Source: Cytophagales bacterium (lineage in GTDB: Bacteria > Bacteroidota > Bacteroidia > Cytophagales > Microscillaceae). Taken from it: 64,000 nt of DNA. The position numbers and the translations under genes are program-made. The notes under the pieces were generated by a model. The model ran no database searches, was not told the origin of the DNA, and saw only the letters and a program-made list of their open reading frames with translations. Where the stretch lies: the NCBI GenBank assembly GCA_004293905.1, contig RDZE01000015.1, positions 124,001-188,000 of the forward strand, written 5' to 3'. This document shows, in pieces, positions 16,314 to 26,200 of the stretch; positions within the stretch are counted from its first letter, which is position 1; every line of letters begins with the position of its first letter.

Positions 16314-19088
16314 TTATTCTATTTTGAGGTTTTTTGTATGAGTGTTTTTTTCTTGTGTTAGTGTTACTTTGTATTCTCCTTTTTTGAGGTATTCGCCTTT
16401 GTCGTTTTTGAGGTCGAAGGCAAGAGTATAAAATCCTTTTTCTTTGGCAGCCATGAGCGTTCTTACTACTTTATTATTGCTATCAACAATGGTTATTTCA
16501 GCATTTTTTGCTGTTGTTGTTCCCAAGTAGTATTGTATATTTTGGTTAGGGATACGTGGTTTTAGATAACCATATTGGGCTTTTCCCCATTGTTCATTGT
16601 AGCGTACTTTGCCTATGTCGAAAAGTTGGACACTTTGGGAGTTATTGTTTTTGATGGTTTGTATGTTTTTTACATCAATGATGTACATGCTTCGCCCGTG
16701 AGTAGCAACCACTAATTCGTTTTCGCGTGGGTGCACTACCATGTCATAGACTGCTACGTTGGGAATTTGGTTGAGCAAATGCCATTGCGTGCCTCCATCT
16801 ATAGATATGTACGCGCCTAAGTCAGTACCTACATAGAGTACTTCGGGGTTTACGGGGTCTTGAATGAGTATGTTGACTGATTCTTCGGGTAGGTTGGCTT
16901 TGAGGCTTGTCCAGTTTTTACCGAAATCTGTACTTTTGTACAAGTAGGCATAGGTTTCATCTTGTCTGTAGCCATTGAGGGTAACGAAAACGGTCGCTTT
17001 GTCGTGTGGTGAAGGGAATACGCTACTTACCCATTTATTTTGGGGTAGTCCATTGTTGATGAGCTCCCAATTCGCGCCTCCGTCTTTGCTTACTTGCACC
17101 TGTCCATCGTCTGTGCCTGCATATAGTAAGCCAAAACTAAAAGGTGATTCTGCCAATGAGGTAATGGTGGCAAAGGGTACATTTCCTTCTGTATTTTTTT
17201 GTTGTGTAAGGTCTGGGCTGATTGCCTCCCAAGAAGTACCTTGATTCATACTTCTTAGTACTTTTTGCGAACCCATATAGAGTATATCTGCATTGTGTTT
17301 GCTAAGTATTACGGGCGTTCTCCAATTGAATCGATAGGGTTGTTGCCCTATATCGTGTTTTGGGGTAATATAATCGTATTGGTCTTCTTTTTTTCTGATT
17401 CGATAGTAGTTACCAAATTGATAACCTGTGTATATAGTATTACTGTTGCGTGGGTCTACGGCTACATACATACCGTCTCCTCCCATAATGCTTTCCCAAT
17501 CTTTGGTTTCATTGGGTACTGATTTTGAAGAACCATAATAAACGCCATTGTCTTGCAATCCCCCATATACATTATAGGGTTGTTCCATATCTACAGTTAC
17601 GGTATAAAATTGCCCTACGGGTACGGTATGAAGGTGCATAAAGTTATCGCCTTTGTCGTAGCTTGCATACAAACCTCCATCGTTGCCTAAAAGAATATGG
17701 TTATCGTCTTGCGCATTGATCCATAATGCGTGGTGGTCAGCGTGTACTTCGTTGTAGTTGGTGGCTATTGAGGTGTAGGTTTTGCCACCATCATCAGAAC
17801 GCAACAATGGATAACCTAAAATATAAATTTGTTCTGGATTGTTAGGAGAAACCCTAATTTGCCCAAAATAATATCCGTAGGTAAAAAATACGCCATCTAA
17901 ATTGTAAGTGTTTACTTTTCTCCAAGATTTGCCACTGTCATCAGAGCGATAAACTTCTGCTCCATTGATTTGGGTAGTAAATAGGTCGCTGTTTGCATCG
18001 CTTTTTACGTAGTCACTGAGTGCTTTTGGTGTATATTTTCCAGCTTTTACTTCTTGTTTTACAATCTCGGCAGTGTATTTTTTAGGAAATTCATACTCTT
18101 TAAGAAAGTTATTGAGGTCTTCGTCTTTGAGGGCAAAAAATGCTTCGTTTGTCATGTTTTCAAAATCACGGAAAGAAATGCCTGTGCCTGTTTGGTTCTT
18201 TTTTTCTACTTTTGTTTCTGTCTGGTTGTCCATTACCAAATACAGTACATTGGGTTGAGAGGCACAAATATCTAAACCAATTCTGCCTATATTGGGTGCA
18301 TTGGGAAGCCCATTGGTGATTTTTGTCCAAGTATTGCCTCCGTCTTCTGAATAGTGTAAGCCTGAACCTTCTCCATTTTCCTCAAAATCCCATGCTTTGC
18401 GACTACGTTGCCAAGCGGCTGCCCAAAGTTGTTTGGGGTCTTTTGGGTTGATGATAAGGTCTATTACCCCCGCATTTTCGGCAATATTGAGTGTTTGTTG
18501 CCATGTTTTTCCTCCATCGGTGGTTTTATAAATGCCTCTTTCTTTGTTGTTGGTGTACAGAGCTCCTATACTGGCAACCCATACTGTGTTGGGGTCAGTA
18601 GGGTGAATAATGATGCGTCCTATGTGTTGGGTATTTTCCAAGCCCATGTGCTGCCATGTTTTGCCTCCATCTTCGCTTTTAAAAACACCATAACCCGCAT
18701 AACTTGAACGGCTACTATTGTTTTCACCTGTGCCTACCCATAAAATATTGGGGTTACTTTCGGCAACGGCAATATCGCCTACGGTAAGGCGTGCTTGGTT
18801 GTCGAAGATGGGCATAAACGAAACACCGTTGTTGTTGGTTTTGAAAACTCCACCAGAGGCATAAGCTACATAGTAGTTTTTAGGGTCTTTGCTATTGACA
18901 GCAATATCCACAATACGTCCTCCCATAATGGTAGGTCCTATGTTGCGTGCAGGGTATTGGGCAAATGCGCTGCTTTGCCTCATTTGTTCTTTTTGCTTAA
19001 TGGCTTGTTGTAAGTCTTGGCTATAACCTATCGTTATTATTGCCAAAACAAGCCCTATAGTAGTAGTTGTTTTTAGTAACATTTTCAT
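16314..19088 (-). CDS. Secreted VPS10/sortilin-like BNR-repeat protein
   Basis: About 924 aa from the ATG at 19088, which overlaps the upstream stop as ATGA; a longer frame reaches 19130 but its first 14 residues precede the signal peptide. Signal peptide ~1-24 (MKMLLKTTTT...GYSQ). Residues ~40-820 are a beta-propeller with many BNR/Asp-box repeats: SEDGGKTWQ, TDGGKTWQQ, SEDGGNTWT, SDDSGKSWR, SDDGGKTYT, SKDGGANWE, STDFGKNWT. The C-terminal ~100 residues resemble a FlgD-type Ig fold (GFYTLAFDLKNDKGEYLKKGEYKVTL). Proteins of this kind are often called glycosyl hydrolases, but Asp boxes alone do not prove catalysis. Last gene of a four-gene operon. Confidence 0.82.
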   Translation of the reverse strand: MKMLLKTTTTIGLVLAIITIGYSQDLQQAIKQKEQMRQSSAFAQYPARNIGPTIMGGRIVDIAVNSKDPKNYYVAYASGGVFKTNNNGVSFMPIFDNQARLTVGDIAVAESNPNILWVGTGENNSSRSSYAGYGVFKSEDGGKTWQHMGLENTQHIGRIIIHPTDPNTVWVASIGALYTNNKERGIYKTTDGGKTWQQTLNIAENAGVIDLIINPKDPKQLWAAAWQRSRKAWDFEENGEGSGLHYSEDGGNTWTKITNGLPNAPNIGRIGLDICASQPNVLYLVMDNQTETKVEKKNQTGTGISFRDFENMTNEAFFALKDEDLNNFLKEYEFPKKYTAEIVKQEVKAGKYTPKALSDYVKSDANSDLFTTQINGAEVYRSDDSGKSWRKVNTYNLDGVFFTYGYYFGQIRVSPNNPEQIYILGYPLLRSDDGGKTYTSIATNYNEVHADHHALWINAQDDNHILLGNDGGLYASYDKGDNFMHLHTVPVGQFYTVTVDMEQPYNVYGGLQDNGVYYGSSKSVPNETKDWESIMGGDGMYVAVDPRNSNTIYTGYQFGNYYRIRKKEDQYDYITPKHDIGQQPYRFNWRTPVILSKHNADILYMGSQKVLRSMNQGTSWEAISPDLTQQKNTEGNVPFATITSLAESPFSFGLLYAGTDDGQVQVSKDGGANWELINNGLPQNKWVSSVFPSPHDKATVFVTLNGYRQDETYAYLYKSTDFGKNWTSLKANLPEESVNILIQDPVNPEVLYVGTDLGAYISIDGGTQWHLLNQIPNVAVYDMVVHPRENELVVATHGRSMYIIDVKNIQTIKNNNSQSVQLFDIGKVRYNEQWGKAQYGYLKPRIPNQNIQYYLGTTTAKNAEITIVDSNNKVVRTLMAAKEKGFYTLAFDLKNDKGEYLKKGEYKVTLTQEKNTHTKNLKIE

Positions 19089-20950
19089 ATAGATATATTG
19101 AGTTGAGTTTTGTTTCCTGCTTTGTCCCACACTTCCACTAAAAGTTGTCCTTTTTCTTTGATGAGGTCGCTTTGAAGTGTGTTATTTTTGTATTCATATT
19201 CCATTAATACAAATTTACCGTTTAGTTTGGCTTTGTAATTAGAGATGCCTGCGGTATCATCTGTTATTTTTAGGGTGATTTTTTGTGCGTTTTTTTGGAT
19301 TACTTTAATGGTTGGGGGTGTTGTATCTTTTAGATTGCGATGGTTGCCTAATCTTTTGGTATAAAATACTATCTTGTTGTTGTGCCAATAGTGGTGCAGT
19401 GTATTTCCTGCGGCATCTAATACGCATAAATTGGTTTGTTTGGTTTGGCTGTAGGCGATTCTTATGGAGTCAAAAAGAGGCACAAGTGTATTATTGATTT
19501 CTATAGATTTGTCTCTTTTTCGCACTTCTAAATAGAGCGTGTCGTAGAGTGATTGTTTGGGTATGACTATTTCTAAGTCACTTTCTTTGAATAAAAAACT
19601 TGTATTGGAAGGTACTAACATATAAAAATCAAACATTCTGCGCCCATTGCCTAAGTTGATAAAATCGGGTAGTCCTTTTCTTAAATCCCAAAGATAAACT
19701 ACTTGGTTGGCTTGCACAAAAGCGGGCTTGAGTGGGTATTCTATGCCTGCAATATTGAGTTTAGGAACTTTTTTGGGGTAACTGATGCGCAATACTAAGG
19801 TATTTTCCCAAACTTCGTAACTCATTTTGGTTTGTGAGGGCGAATAATCTATATAGTTCGTAATATTCTGATTGGGTGTTGTGCCTATGAGTTGTAGTTG
19901 TAAAGTAGTGCTATTCCCTAAAACATCATAGAGAATAAGCTCTACATTGTGTTTTTGATTGTCTTTGATTACTATTTTGCCTTTATGCTCATTGGTTTGG
20001 TAAACATTGAGGCGGTTACCATCTTGTACATAACACCGTTGGAAACCATTGCCTTCTTGCTTCATTTTTCGGTAGTCTATGTGCAGGTTCATGCTTGTGT
20101 TTACGGTGTGGTCTATACGATTAAGGTCGGCGGTAAATATTGTTTTTTTATCTACTTTGAGTGTTATTTGTGTAGTTCCAAAAGTGTTACTACTGCCATT
20201 GATTAAATCATGGGTTAGTACTTCTAAACCGATAGCCCCCCAAACTTGAATAGGATTGGGTACGATATATTGATTTTTACTTTTTTTCACTACATTAAAA
20301 ACCTGACTGCCGAATAAGCCATTGACTCTGCTATAGAGGTTGGTGGTGGTAAGGGCTATTTTTTGAATAATAGGGGGTGTATTATCCTTAGGTAACTCCT
20401 TGAAACTGAACCAAAAAGGGTTCAGAGCCACCTCTTTAGTAGTTCGTATTTCATAGTGGAGGTGTGGACCTGCCGAAGCCCCTGTATTGCCTGTTCGTGC
20501 TATGATTTGTCCTCTTTTTACTTTCAGTTGTTGTGGAGGCAATGTGATTTCTATTTCGTAAGATTCTTTTTCATACTGCTTTTGTTTTACGAATGATTCT
20601 ATTTCTCCTTCAAAACCTGTGAGGTGCGCATATACTGTAACCAAATTTTGCATAGGGTGAGTAACATAAATTACTTTTCCATAGCCAAAAGAAGATACTT
20701 TGATGCGTGATATATAGCCATCTGCCGAGCTATGTACTTTTGTATTAGGGTCTACGGCTATGTCTAAGCCAGCGTGGAAGTGGCTGGGTCTGATTTCTCC
20801 TAAATTGCCTGTAAGTACGCAAGTTGTGTTAGGATTGACAGGGAAATGGAAATTGTAGGCTTTATAGACTTTAGGGTCGTTGGTTTGTGCATATAAACAA
20901 ACCATGCTGCTATAAAAAAATAGACAAAATTTAACGAGGTATTTCAACAT
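19085..20950 (-). CDS. M23 (LytM) family peptidase, secreted
   Basis: A 621-aa protein with signal peptide ~1-21 (ending LYAQ). The LytM domain lies at ~35-190: 'RPSHFHAGLDIAV' provides the first zinc His and Asp, and 'GNTGASAGPHLHYEIR' the HxH motif, so the zinc site is complete. The C-terminal ~430 residues are beta-rich with no recognised domain, ending in an Ig-like 'GQLLVEVWDKAGNKTQL'. Expected to be a peptidoglycan endopeptidase or an envelope-remodelling factor. It overlaps MoxR upstream by 20 nt and the BNR-protein start downstream by 4 nt, showing translational coupling in this operon. Confidence 0.87.
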   Translation of the reverse strand: MLKYLVKFCLFFYSSMVCLYAQTNDPKVYKAYNFHFPVNPNTTCVLTGNLGEIRPSHFHAGLDIAVDPNTKVHSSADGYISRIKVSSFGYGKVIYVTHPMQNLVTVYAHLTGFEGEIESFVKQKQYEKESYEIEITLPPQQLKVKRGQIIARTGNTGASAGPHLHYEIRTTKEVALNPFWFSFKELPKDNTPPIIQKIALTTTNLYSRVNGLFGSQVFNVVKKSKNQYIVPNPIQVWGAIGLEVLTHDLINGSSNTFGTTQITLKVDKKTIFTADLNRIDHTVNTSMNLHIDYRKMKQEGNGFQRCYVQDGNRLNVYQTNEHKGKIVIKDNQKHNVELILYDVLGNSTTLQLQLIGTTPNQNITNYIDYSPSQTKMSYEVWENTLVLRISYPKKVPKLNIAGIEYPLKPAFVQANQVVYLWDLRKGLPDFINLGNGRRMFDFYMLVPSNTSFLFKESDLEIVIPKQSLYDTLYLEVRKRDKSIEINNTLVPLFDSIRIAYSQTKQTNLCVLDAAGNTLHHYWHNNKIVFYTKRLGNHRNLKDTTPPTIKVIQKNAQKITLKITDDTAGISNYKAKLNGKFVLMEYEYKNNTLQSDLIKEKGQLLVEVWDKAGNKTQLNISI

Positions 20951-21896
20951 TTTTCAAAATTTGTTCTATGATATTTTCTACAGTAATTCCCTCCATTTCT
21001 TTTTCGGGTGTGAGTTGTACTCTATGGTTCAGTACAGGTACTGCTACATATTTACAATCTTCGGGCGTTACAAAATCGCGCCCATTCATAGCGGCGTATA
21101 CCTTGGCGGCATGCATGATGGCTAAAGAAGCACGTGGCGAAGCTCCTAAGTAAAGGGCAGGGTGTTGACGGGTATGAATGATTACTTGTGCAATGTATTT
21201 CAACAAAGTTTCTTCTATATGAATTTGATTGATTTGTTGTTTGATTTGGGCGATTTGTTCTTTTGCTACAATGGGTTGAAGCGTGGGCAACATTGCTTTT
21301 TGGTCGCGGTGTTGATGGGTTTGTAAGATTTGATACTCCTCTTCTAAGTTGGGGTAGTTTACTTTTATTTTGAATAAAAAACGGTCTAATTGTGCCTCAG
21401 GTAAGCGGTAAGTACCTTCTTGTTCTATGGGGTTTTGGGTAGCAAGTACCATAAAAGGAGGCTCGAGAGGATAAGTAGTGCCGTCATAGGTAAGTTGGCG
21501 TTCTTCCATTACTTCGAATAGGGCTGCTTGGGTTTTGGCTGGTGCGCGGTTGATTTCGTCTATGAGTACTATATTGGCAAAAATAGGTCCTTTTCTAAAA
21601 TCAAAAGTAGCGTCTTTATTGTTAAAAATAGAAGTCCCTGATACATCTGTAGGCATTAAATCGGGGGTAAATTGTATGCGCGCAAAAGAGGCTTGCATCA
21701 ATGAGGCGAATAATTTAGCGATGAGGGTTTTAGCAACACCGGGTACTCCTTCCATCAGTACATGCCCATTGCTCAGTAGGGCTATCCATAGCAAATCTAT
21801 GGTTTCGGTTTGCCCTATGATAATTTTTTGCATCTCTGTTTTGAGTGCTTCTGTTGTTTGTTTAAATGTTGTAAGGTCTATTCTATTTTCGAACAT
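20931..21896 (-). CDS. MoxR-family AAA+ ATPase
   Basis: A 321-aa protein, normal for MoxR. Walker A 'MEGVPGVAKTLIAKLFA' (~54-70), Walker B 'NIVLIDEINRAPAKTQAALFEVMEER' (~107-132), sensor region 'VLATQNPIEQEGTYRLPEAQLDRF' and the lid 'HPALYLGASPRASLA' with the Arg of sensor 2. MoxR proteins act as chaperone-like ATPases that work with vWA proteins; the gene just upstream encodes one. It is the second gene of the operon; the 3' end overlaps the M23 gene by 20 nt. Confidence 0.92.
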   Translation of the reverse strand: MFENRIDLTTFKQTTEALKTEMQKIIIGQTETIDLLWIALLSNGHVLMEGVPGVAKTLIAKLFASLMQASFARIQFTPDLMPTDVSGTSIFNNKDATFDFRKGPIFANIVLIDEINRAPAKTQAALFEVMEERQLTYDGTTYPLEPPFMVLATQNPIEQEGTYRLPEAQLDRFLFKIKVNYPNLEEEYQILQTHQHRDQKAMLPTLQPIVAKEQIAQIKQQINQIHIEETLLKYIAQVIIHTRQHPALYLGASPRASLAIMHAAKVYAAMNGRDFVTPEDCKYVAVPVLNHRVQLTPEKEMEGITVENIIEQILKNVEIPR

Positions 21897-21903
21897 AATA
21901 TTT

Positions 21904-22887
21904 TTATAGTTTGAATAAATTGATGGTCAGTAGAATATCTATTATCAGCAACCCCATTGCTACCCAAAGAAAATAAAGGTATTTGTTGGTAGAAATATCT
22001 ACTTCGCGAACGTCCATACGTTGCCCTTTGAGCTGTTGTAGAGTTTTGATAAGTTCGTTGGTTTCGTTTTTATTTTTGCTGATTTCAAAAAATTGCCCTT
22101 GTGTTTTTTCAGCTATTTGGTTCATAGTTGCATAGTTGAGTTTAGTAATTGCCGCCTCTCCATTTTCGTCTTTTTGATAGCCTCCTTGTGCCAATGGCAC
22201 TTTTGAGCCTTGTTGTGTTCCTATGCCTAAGGTAAAGACTTTGATTCCTTTCTGCTTCAGTTCGGGTAAAATATTTTCATAACCTTGTGCAAAATCTTCT
22301 CCGTCTGAAATTAGTAAGACAATTTTAGCGAACATTTTACTTTCTTTTTGGTAGTTTTCAGCCATCATTTTATTAAGAATGGTCTGTAAGGGGGCATGCA
22401 AATTGGTAGATTTAGAAGGCACTAAATCGGTATTGAGTGATTGAATAAAGAGCAATAAAGCACTTTTGTCGAAAGTAAGTGGGCATTGTAGGAATGCCTC
22501 CGAAGAGAATATAACCAATCCTATACGGTCGGCGGGTAATTTTTCGACTATATTCTTGAGTTCAAATTTTATTTTCTCTAATCTTGTTGGCACAATATCG
22601 GTAGCATTCATAGAGGCGGAAAGGTCTATAGCTATATAAATATCTTTGCCTATAGTCTGCAATGTTCGTTTGCCATAGCCAAAAGAAGGACCTAAAACAG
22701 CCACAATGATAAGCCCAAAATAGAGGATACGAATGGGAATTTTGAAAAACACACGTGAAAAGTCTTCTTTTAGTTGGCGTGCTAAACGAAAATAACGCAC
22801 CAAATAAGAAGCACAAGCCAATACGAAAAAGATGCTGAGTATCCACTCAGAAAACTGCCAAGTGTAGTGCCACTGAAAATCGCTCAT
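21904..22887 (-). CDS. BatA-like membrane protein with von Willebrand factor A domain
   Basis: A 327-aa protein with N-terminal membrane spans (~13-30 and ~50-70), a vWA domain at ~85-290 and a C-terminal span (~305-325). The MIDAS is complete: 'IAIDLSASMNATD' (DxSxS), a Thr in 'STNLHAPL' and 'LLISDGEDFAQG'. This topology is that of BatA/BatB proteins, which pair with MoxR. It is the first gene of the operon, 7 nt before MoxR. A DUF58 protein, frequent in such clusters, is absent here. Confidence 0.87.
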   Translation of the reverse strand: MSDFQWHYTWQFSEWILSIFFVLACASYLVRYFRLARQLKEDFSRVFFKIPIRILYFGLIIVAVLGPSFGYGKRTLQTIGKDIYIAIDLSASMNATDIVPTRLEKIKFELKNIVEKLPADRIGLVIFSSEAFLQCPLTFDKSALLLFIQSLNTDLVPSKSTNLHAPLQTILNKMMAENYQKESKMFAKIVLLISDGEDFAQGYENILPELKQKGIKVFTLGIGTQQGSKVPLAQGGYQKDENGEAAITKLNYATMNQIAEKTQGQFFEISKNKNETNELIKTLQQLKGQRMDVREVDISTNKYLYFLWVAMGLLIIDILLTINLFKL

Positions 22888-22929
22888 TTTTAGGACTTGT
22901 GTGCAATCAAAATATTTTTTACGAATTTT

Positions 22930-22961
22930 TTTGTAAAGATAAAATAAATCTCCTACCTTTG
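22930..22961 (+). promoter_or_regulatory. Bacteroidota-type promoter for tRNA-Ser
   Basis: TTTG at 22930-22933, 20 nt spacing, then TACCTTTG at 22954-22961, an exact match to the -33/-7 consensus TTTG and TAnnTTTG. Transcription would start near 22968, about 50 nt before the tRNA. Confidence 0.75.
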
Positions 22962-23018
22962 TAAAAAACTTCTAAGATTTTATTTATTTTATTAGTTTTT
23001 AGTTTAAGCCAAATACAC

Positions 23019-23110
23019 GGAGAGATGGGTGAGAGGCTTAAACCAGCAGTTTGCTAAACTGCCGTACTTCGTAAGGGGTACCGAGGGTTCGAATCCCTCT
23101 CTCTCCACCA
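23019..23110 (+). tRNA. tRNA-Ser (anticodon GCU)
   Basis: A complete class II tRNA. Acceptor stem GGAGAGA/TCTCTCC, D-stem GGT/ACC, anticodon stem GCAGT/ACTGC around the loop TTGCTAA (anticodon GCT at 23053-23055), a long variable arm of 7 pairs with loop GTAA, and T-arm GAGGG-TTCGAAT-CCCTC. CCA is encoded. The long variable arm and GCU anticodon give serine (AGC/AGU codons). The discriminator base is A rather than the G usual in bacterial serine tRNAs. Confidence 0.96.
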
Positions 23111-23141
23111 AAAAAAGACTGCCTAAAAACAGTCTTTTTTT
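23110..23141 (+). terminator. Intrinsic terminator after tRNA-Ser
   Basis: A 12-bp stem (AAAAAAAGACTG paired with CAGTCTTTTTTT) with loop CCTAAAAA directly after the encoded CCA, ending in a T7 run. Confidence 0.8.
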
Positions 23142-23162
23142 ATGCCTAAACAACTAATCTTA

Positions 23163-23200
23163 AAAAAAAGCCTGCAAAATTTTCATCTTGCAGGCTTTTT
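23163..23200 (-). terminator. Intrinsic terminator of the alpha-2-macroglobulin gene
   Basis: Stem AAAAAGCCTGCAA / TTGCAGGCTTTTT with a 10-nt loop, 19 nt after the stop codon of the minus-strand gene; T-run on the minus strand. Confidence 0.8.
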
Positions 23201-23218
23201 ATCTACTTAATAATCTGC

Positions 23219-26200
23219 TTATTTTTTGATGTCTATTCTTATTCCTTCGGAATGACTGCTAAATTCGGGTGCATACATACATTGAATGGTTGTGATTCCG
23301 TTAGAGAAATTGCCTTCGTGAGTTGCTCTTAGGGCATATTCAAAGACATAAACACCTTTTTCTAACACATTGAAAAAGAAGTGTGTAGCGGCATCGCGTG
23401 TGCTTTCGTAGTACCCCAAACCGCCTTGGTATTTGTATTCAGAAAATACTTGGGTAGGTTCTAAGCCAGAAGCGCGCATATCTTTCATGTGCACATATTC
23501 CATTTTTCTATCTACATAGAGTTCTACGCGTACTTTTACTAAATCTCCTATTTTGATGGGCGTTTGCTCGGTGATGGGCACAAGCACTTCTCCTTTGTCA
23601 GTGTTTTGGACTACAAAGAGTTTTTTAGTGAGTTTTAAAGGTGTTTCGGCAGAGGTAATTTTATCTAACTGCTCAAAGTATTGCCAATAAACTGCCCCCC
23701 AAGCTACTCCCTCATCTTTTTTGGTAACGGTGATGTTCCCCATGTTGGCAGAGATGTCTTTGTCTTTCCAAGAGGTTTTGAAATAACCTGTACCTGCTTC
23801 TACGGCAGTGGTATTGCTTTCATCGTAGGGGTTTATTTTTTTATCACCAACTACAATTTCTACTAATTTTTCACTTGCCAAACCATCAACCCCTTTGAGT
23901 AATAGTGCATAACAGGCTTCGGCGGTAGCTTTAGTTGTTTTCCAGTCTTGGGTTTGTTTTTGTTTGAGCAACCAAGTTTTTAGGTCTTCTACGGCTTTGT
24001 TGTCTTGAGCTACTTCCTCAAAAACTTCTATGAGCAAGGCTTGTGTTTCGATGGGCATTTCGTACCAAAAGTATCCCCAATTTTCTTTCCAATACATGCC
24101 CATTTCTTCACTATTGAGTGCATGTTCGCGAAGCGATTTGACAATGTCTTGTGGGGTTTGGGTATCTGCGAGGCGGTGCAGTGCTAAGGCTATCATGCCA
24201 TAAAGTTGTTTGTTATTGCTTTGTAACCAATATTTTTGGGCTTGCCCTTTGAAATAGTTAAAGGCTTCTTCGTATTTTTTATCTAATTTGATGTCTAAAA
24301 AATAACTTCTGGCATAGAGGTATTGTATTTGCCAATAGCCCAAATGATTGTCAGAAAGTTTAATATAACCTTTTTTCTCCATTTCTATTAGGTTTTGGTA
24401 GTCTTTCTCTATTTGTTGGTCTAACCATAGAAGGGCATTGACAGTCATGTCCCATGCTTTATTGTCTTCGCGCACTACTTTTACGCCAAGATGGTCGAGG
24501 TGTCCCATACCCGTTACGATGTGTTGTGTGATGTATCGGTCTTCGGGCATTCCATCGAACCAAGTCCATGCGCCATTTGCACGTTGTTTTTTATGGAGTT
24601 TATTCAGGGCAGATTGCAACTCGTTAGACATTCTATTGAGGTCGAAAAGCACGGCTATGTTCTTTTTCCTTTGGCTTTCGTTTTGTGCTTGCATCACCCA
24701 AGGTGTTTCTTCTAAGAAAAGGCTTTTGAGTTCTTGGTTTTTCTGCAAATTAGAAAGCAATGCATTGGGAGTTAGATTTTGCCAACTTTCAAATACTGCT
24801 TTGATTTTAGGGTTCGCATTAACGACATGGGTAGCGATGCTATTGGCATAAAATCGGCTAAAAGTTTGTTCGGCACATTCATGCGGAAATTCCATCATAT
24901 AGGGCAGTGCTTGTACGGCATACCAAGTAGGATTGGAAGTAAACTCTAAGGTGTATTGATGATTGCGCAAGGTAGTAGAACTTTGGCTGGCGATGAGTTT
25001 GTCCATTGTAAAGGTTTTTGTTTGGTTACCTCTAATGGGCAGCGGCAAGGTTTCTGTTACTAACATACTATTGGTAAGTACGGGCAGGGTCATCTCTTCA
25101 CCATCAGAAAAGTTATCGGCTTTGGCTACTACTCTGTAAGTAATGGCTTGGTAGTTGGCTGGTACTTTGATTTTCCATGCTACTACTGTACTTTGTCCTT
25201 TGAGTGCTTTAAAGGTTTGTGTTTTTTGTGTTTCCGCTGTAAGTATTTGTATGGGTTGGTTGCTAATCGCATCTAACAATGTAAGTTCTACTGTGCCATT
25301 GAGGTCTTTTTCTGAAAGGTTGGTAATTTTGGAGGTGAAAATCATCTGGTCGTTTTCGCGGAAGAAGCGAGGCGCATTGGGTACTACCATGAGTTCTTTT
25401 TGGGTAACAAGTGTATTTTCTGCCCAACCGTACTCTAAATTTTTGGTATGTGCCAAGCCCATCATTCGCCATTTGGTAAGTGCTTCGGGAATGGTAAATT
25501 TGATGATGATTTCGCCTTCTGCATTGGTTTGTAATTGAGGCATAAAGAAGGCAGTTTCGGCAAAATTCTTTCTTACTTGTACTTCTTCTGTAGTAGATTC
25601 TTCATTTTCAGGTTTATTGACATTTTCGCCGCCTACGTCTTTGCGTACACTACTGACGATTGTGTCTTCTACTGTTTCTGAATTAAGAGTAACAATAGAA
25701 GAAGTAGGATTAATTACCTCCTCTCTTTTCGATTCTACATTTTTATTTCGTTGCACCCCCCCACCAACTGTAACTTCGTCCATTTCTTCGGCGGCATAAT
25801 CATCGTAGTAAAAGCCATAGAAGCTAAATCCGAACCAATTAAGTGTGTTATAACTTCTTGCGCTTACGCCACCATAGTTGTTCCAACTTGATTGCCAAAG
25901 GTCAAAATTAGTAGTGATAAAATCATTTTCAGTTCGTAGTGTCATTTGTGGGCTATATGTTCCATATAGGTTTAAACTCCATTGGTGTTTTCGGAATGCA
26001 TCTAAAGAGGCATCGTACAAGGTAGCGACCATTTCGGCGGCTACTTTATCACTTTGTTTTCCTGTTATTTTCAATTTCCATTCCTCTTCTTGTCCGGGAA
26101 GTAGCTTGTTTCGGAAAGTTTCGAAACTGATGTCTAATTCTTTGTTAGTCCAAGGGATATTAAATTGGTGGGTTTTGCGATAGAGTTGGTTGTTCCATAC

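Noticed and set aside
20931-22887. MoxR and vWA genes as missing members of the WGR/SWIM system
   Set aside because: They lie 15 kb away in a separate operon with an M23 peptidase and have BatA-type topology.
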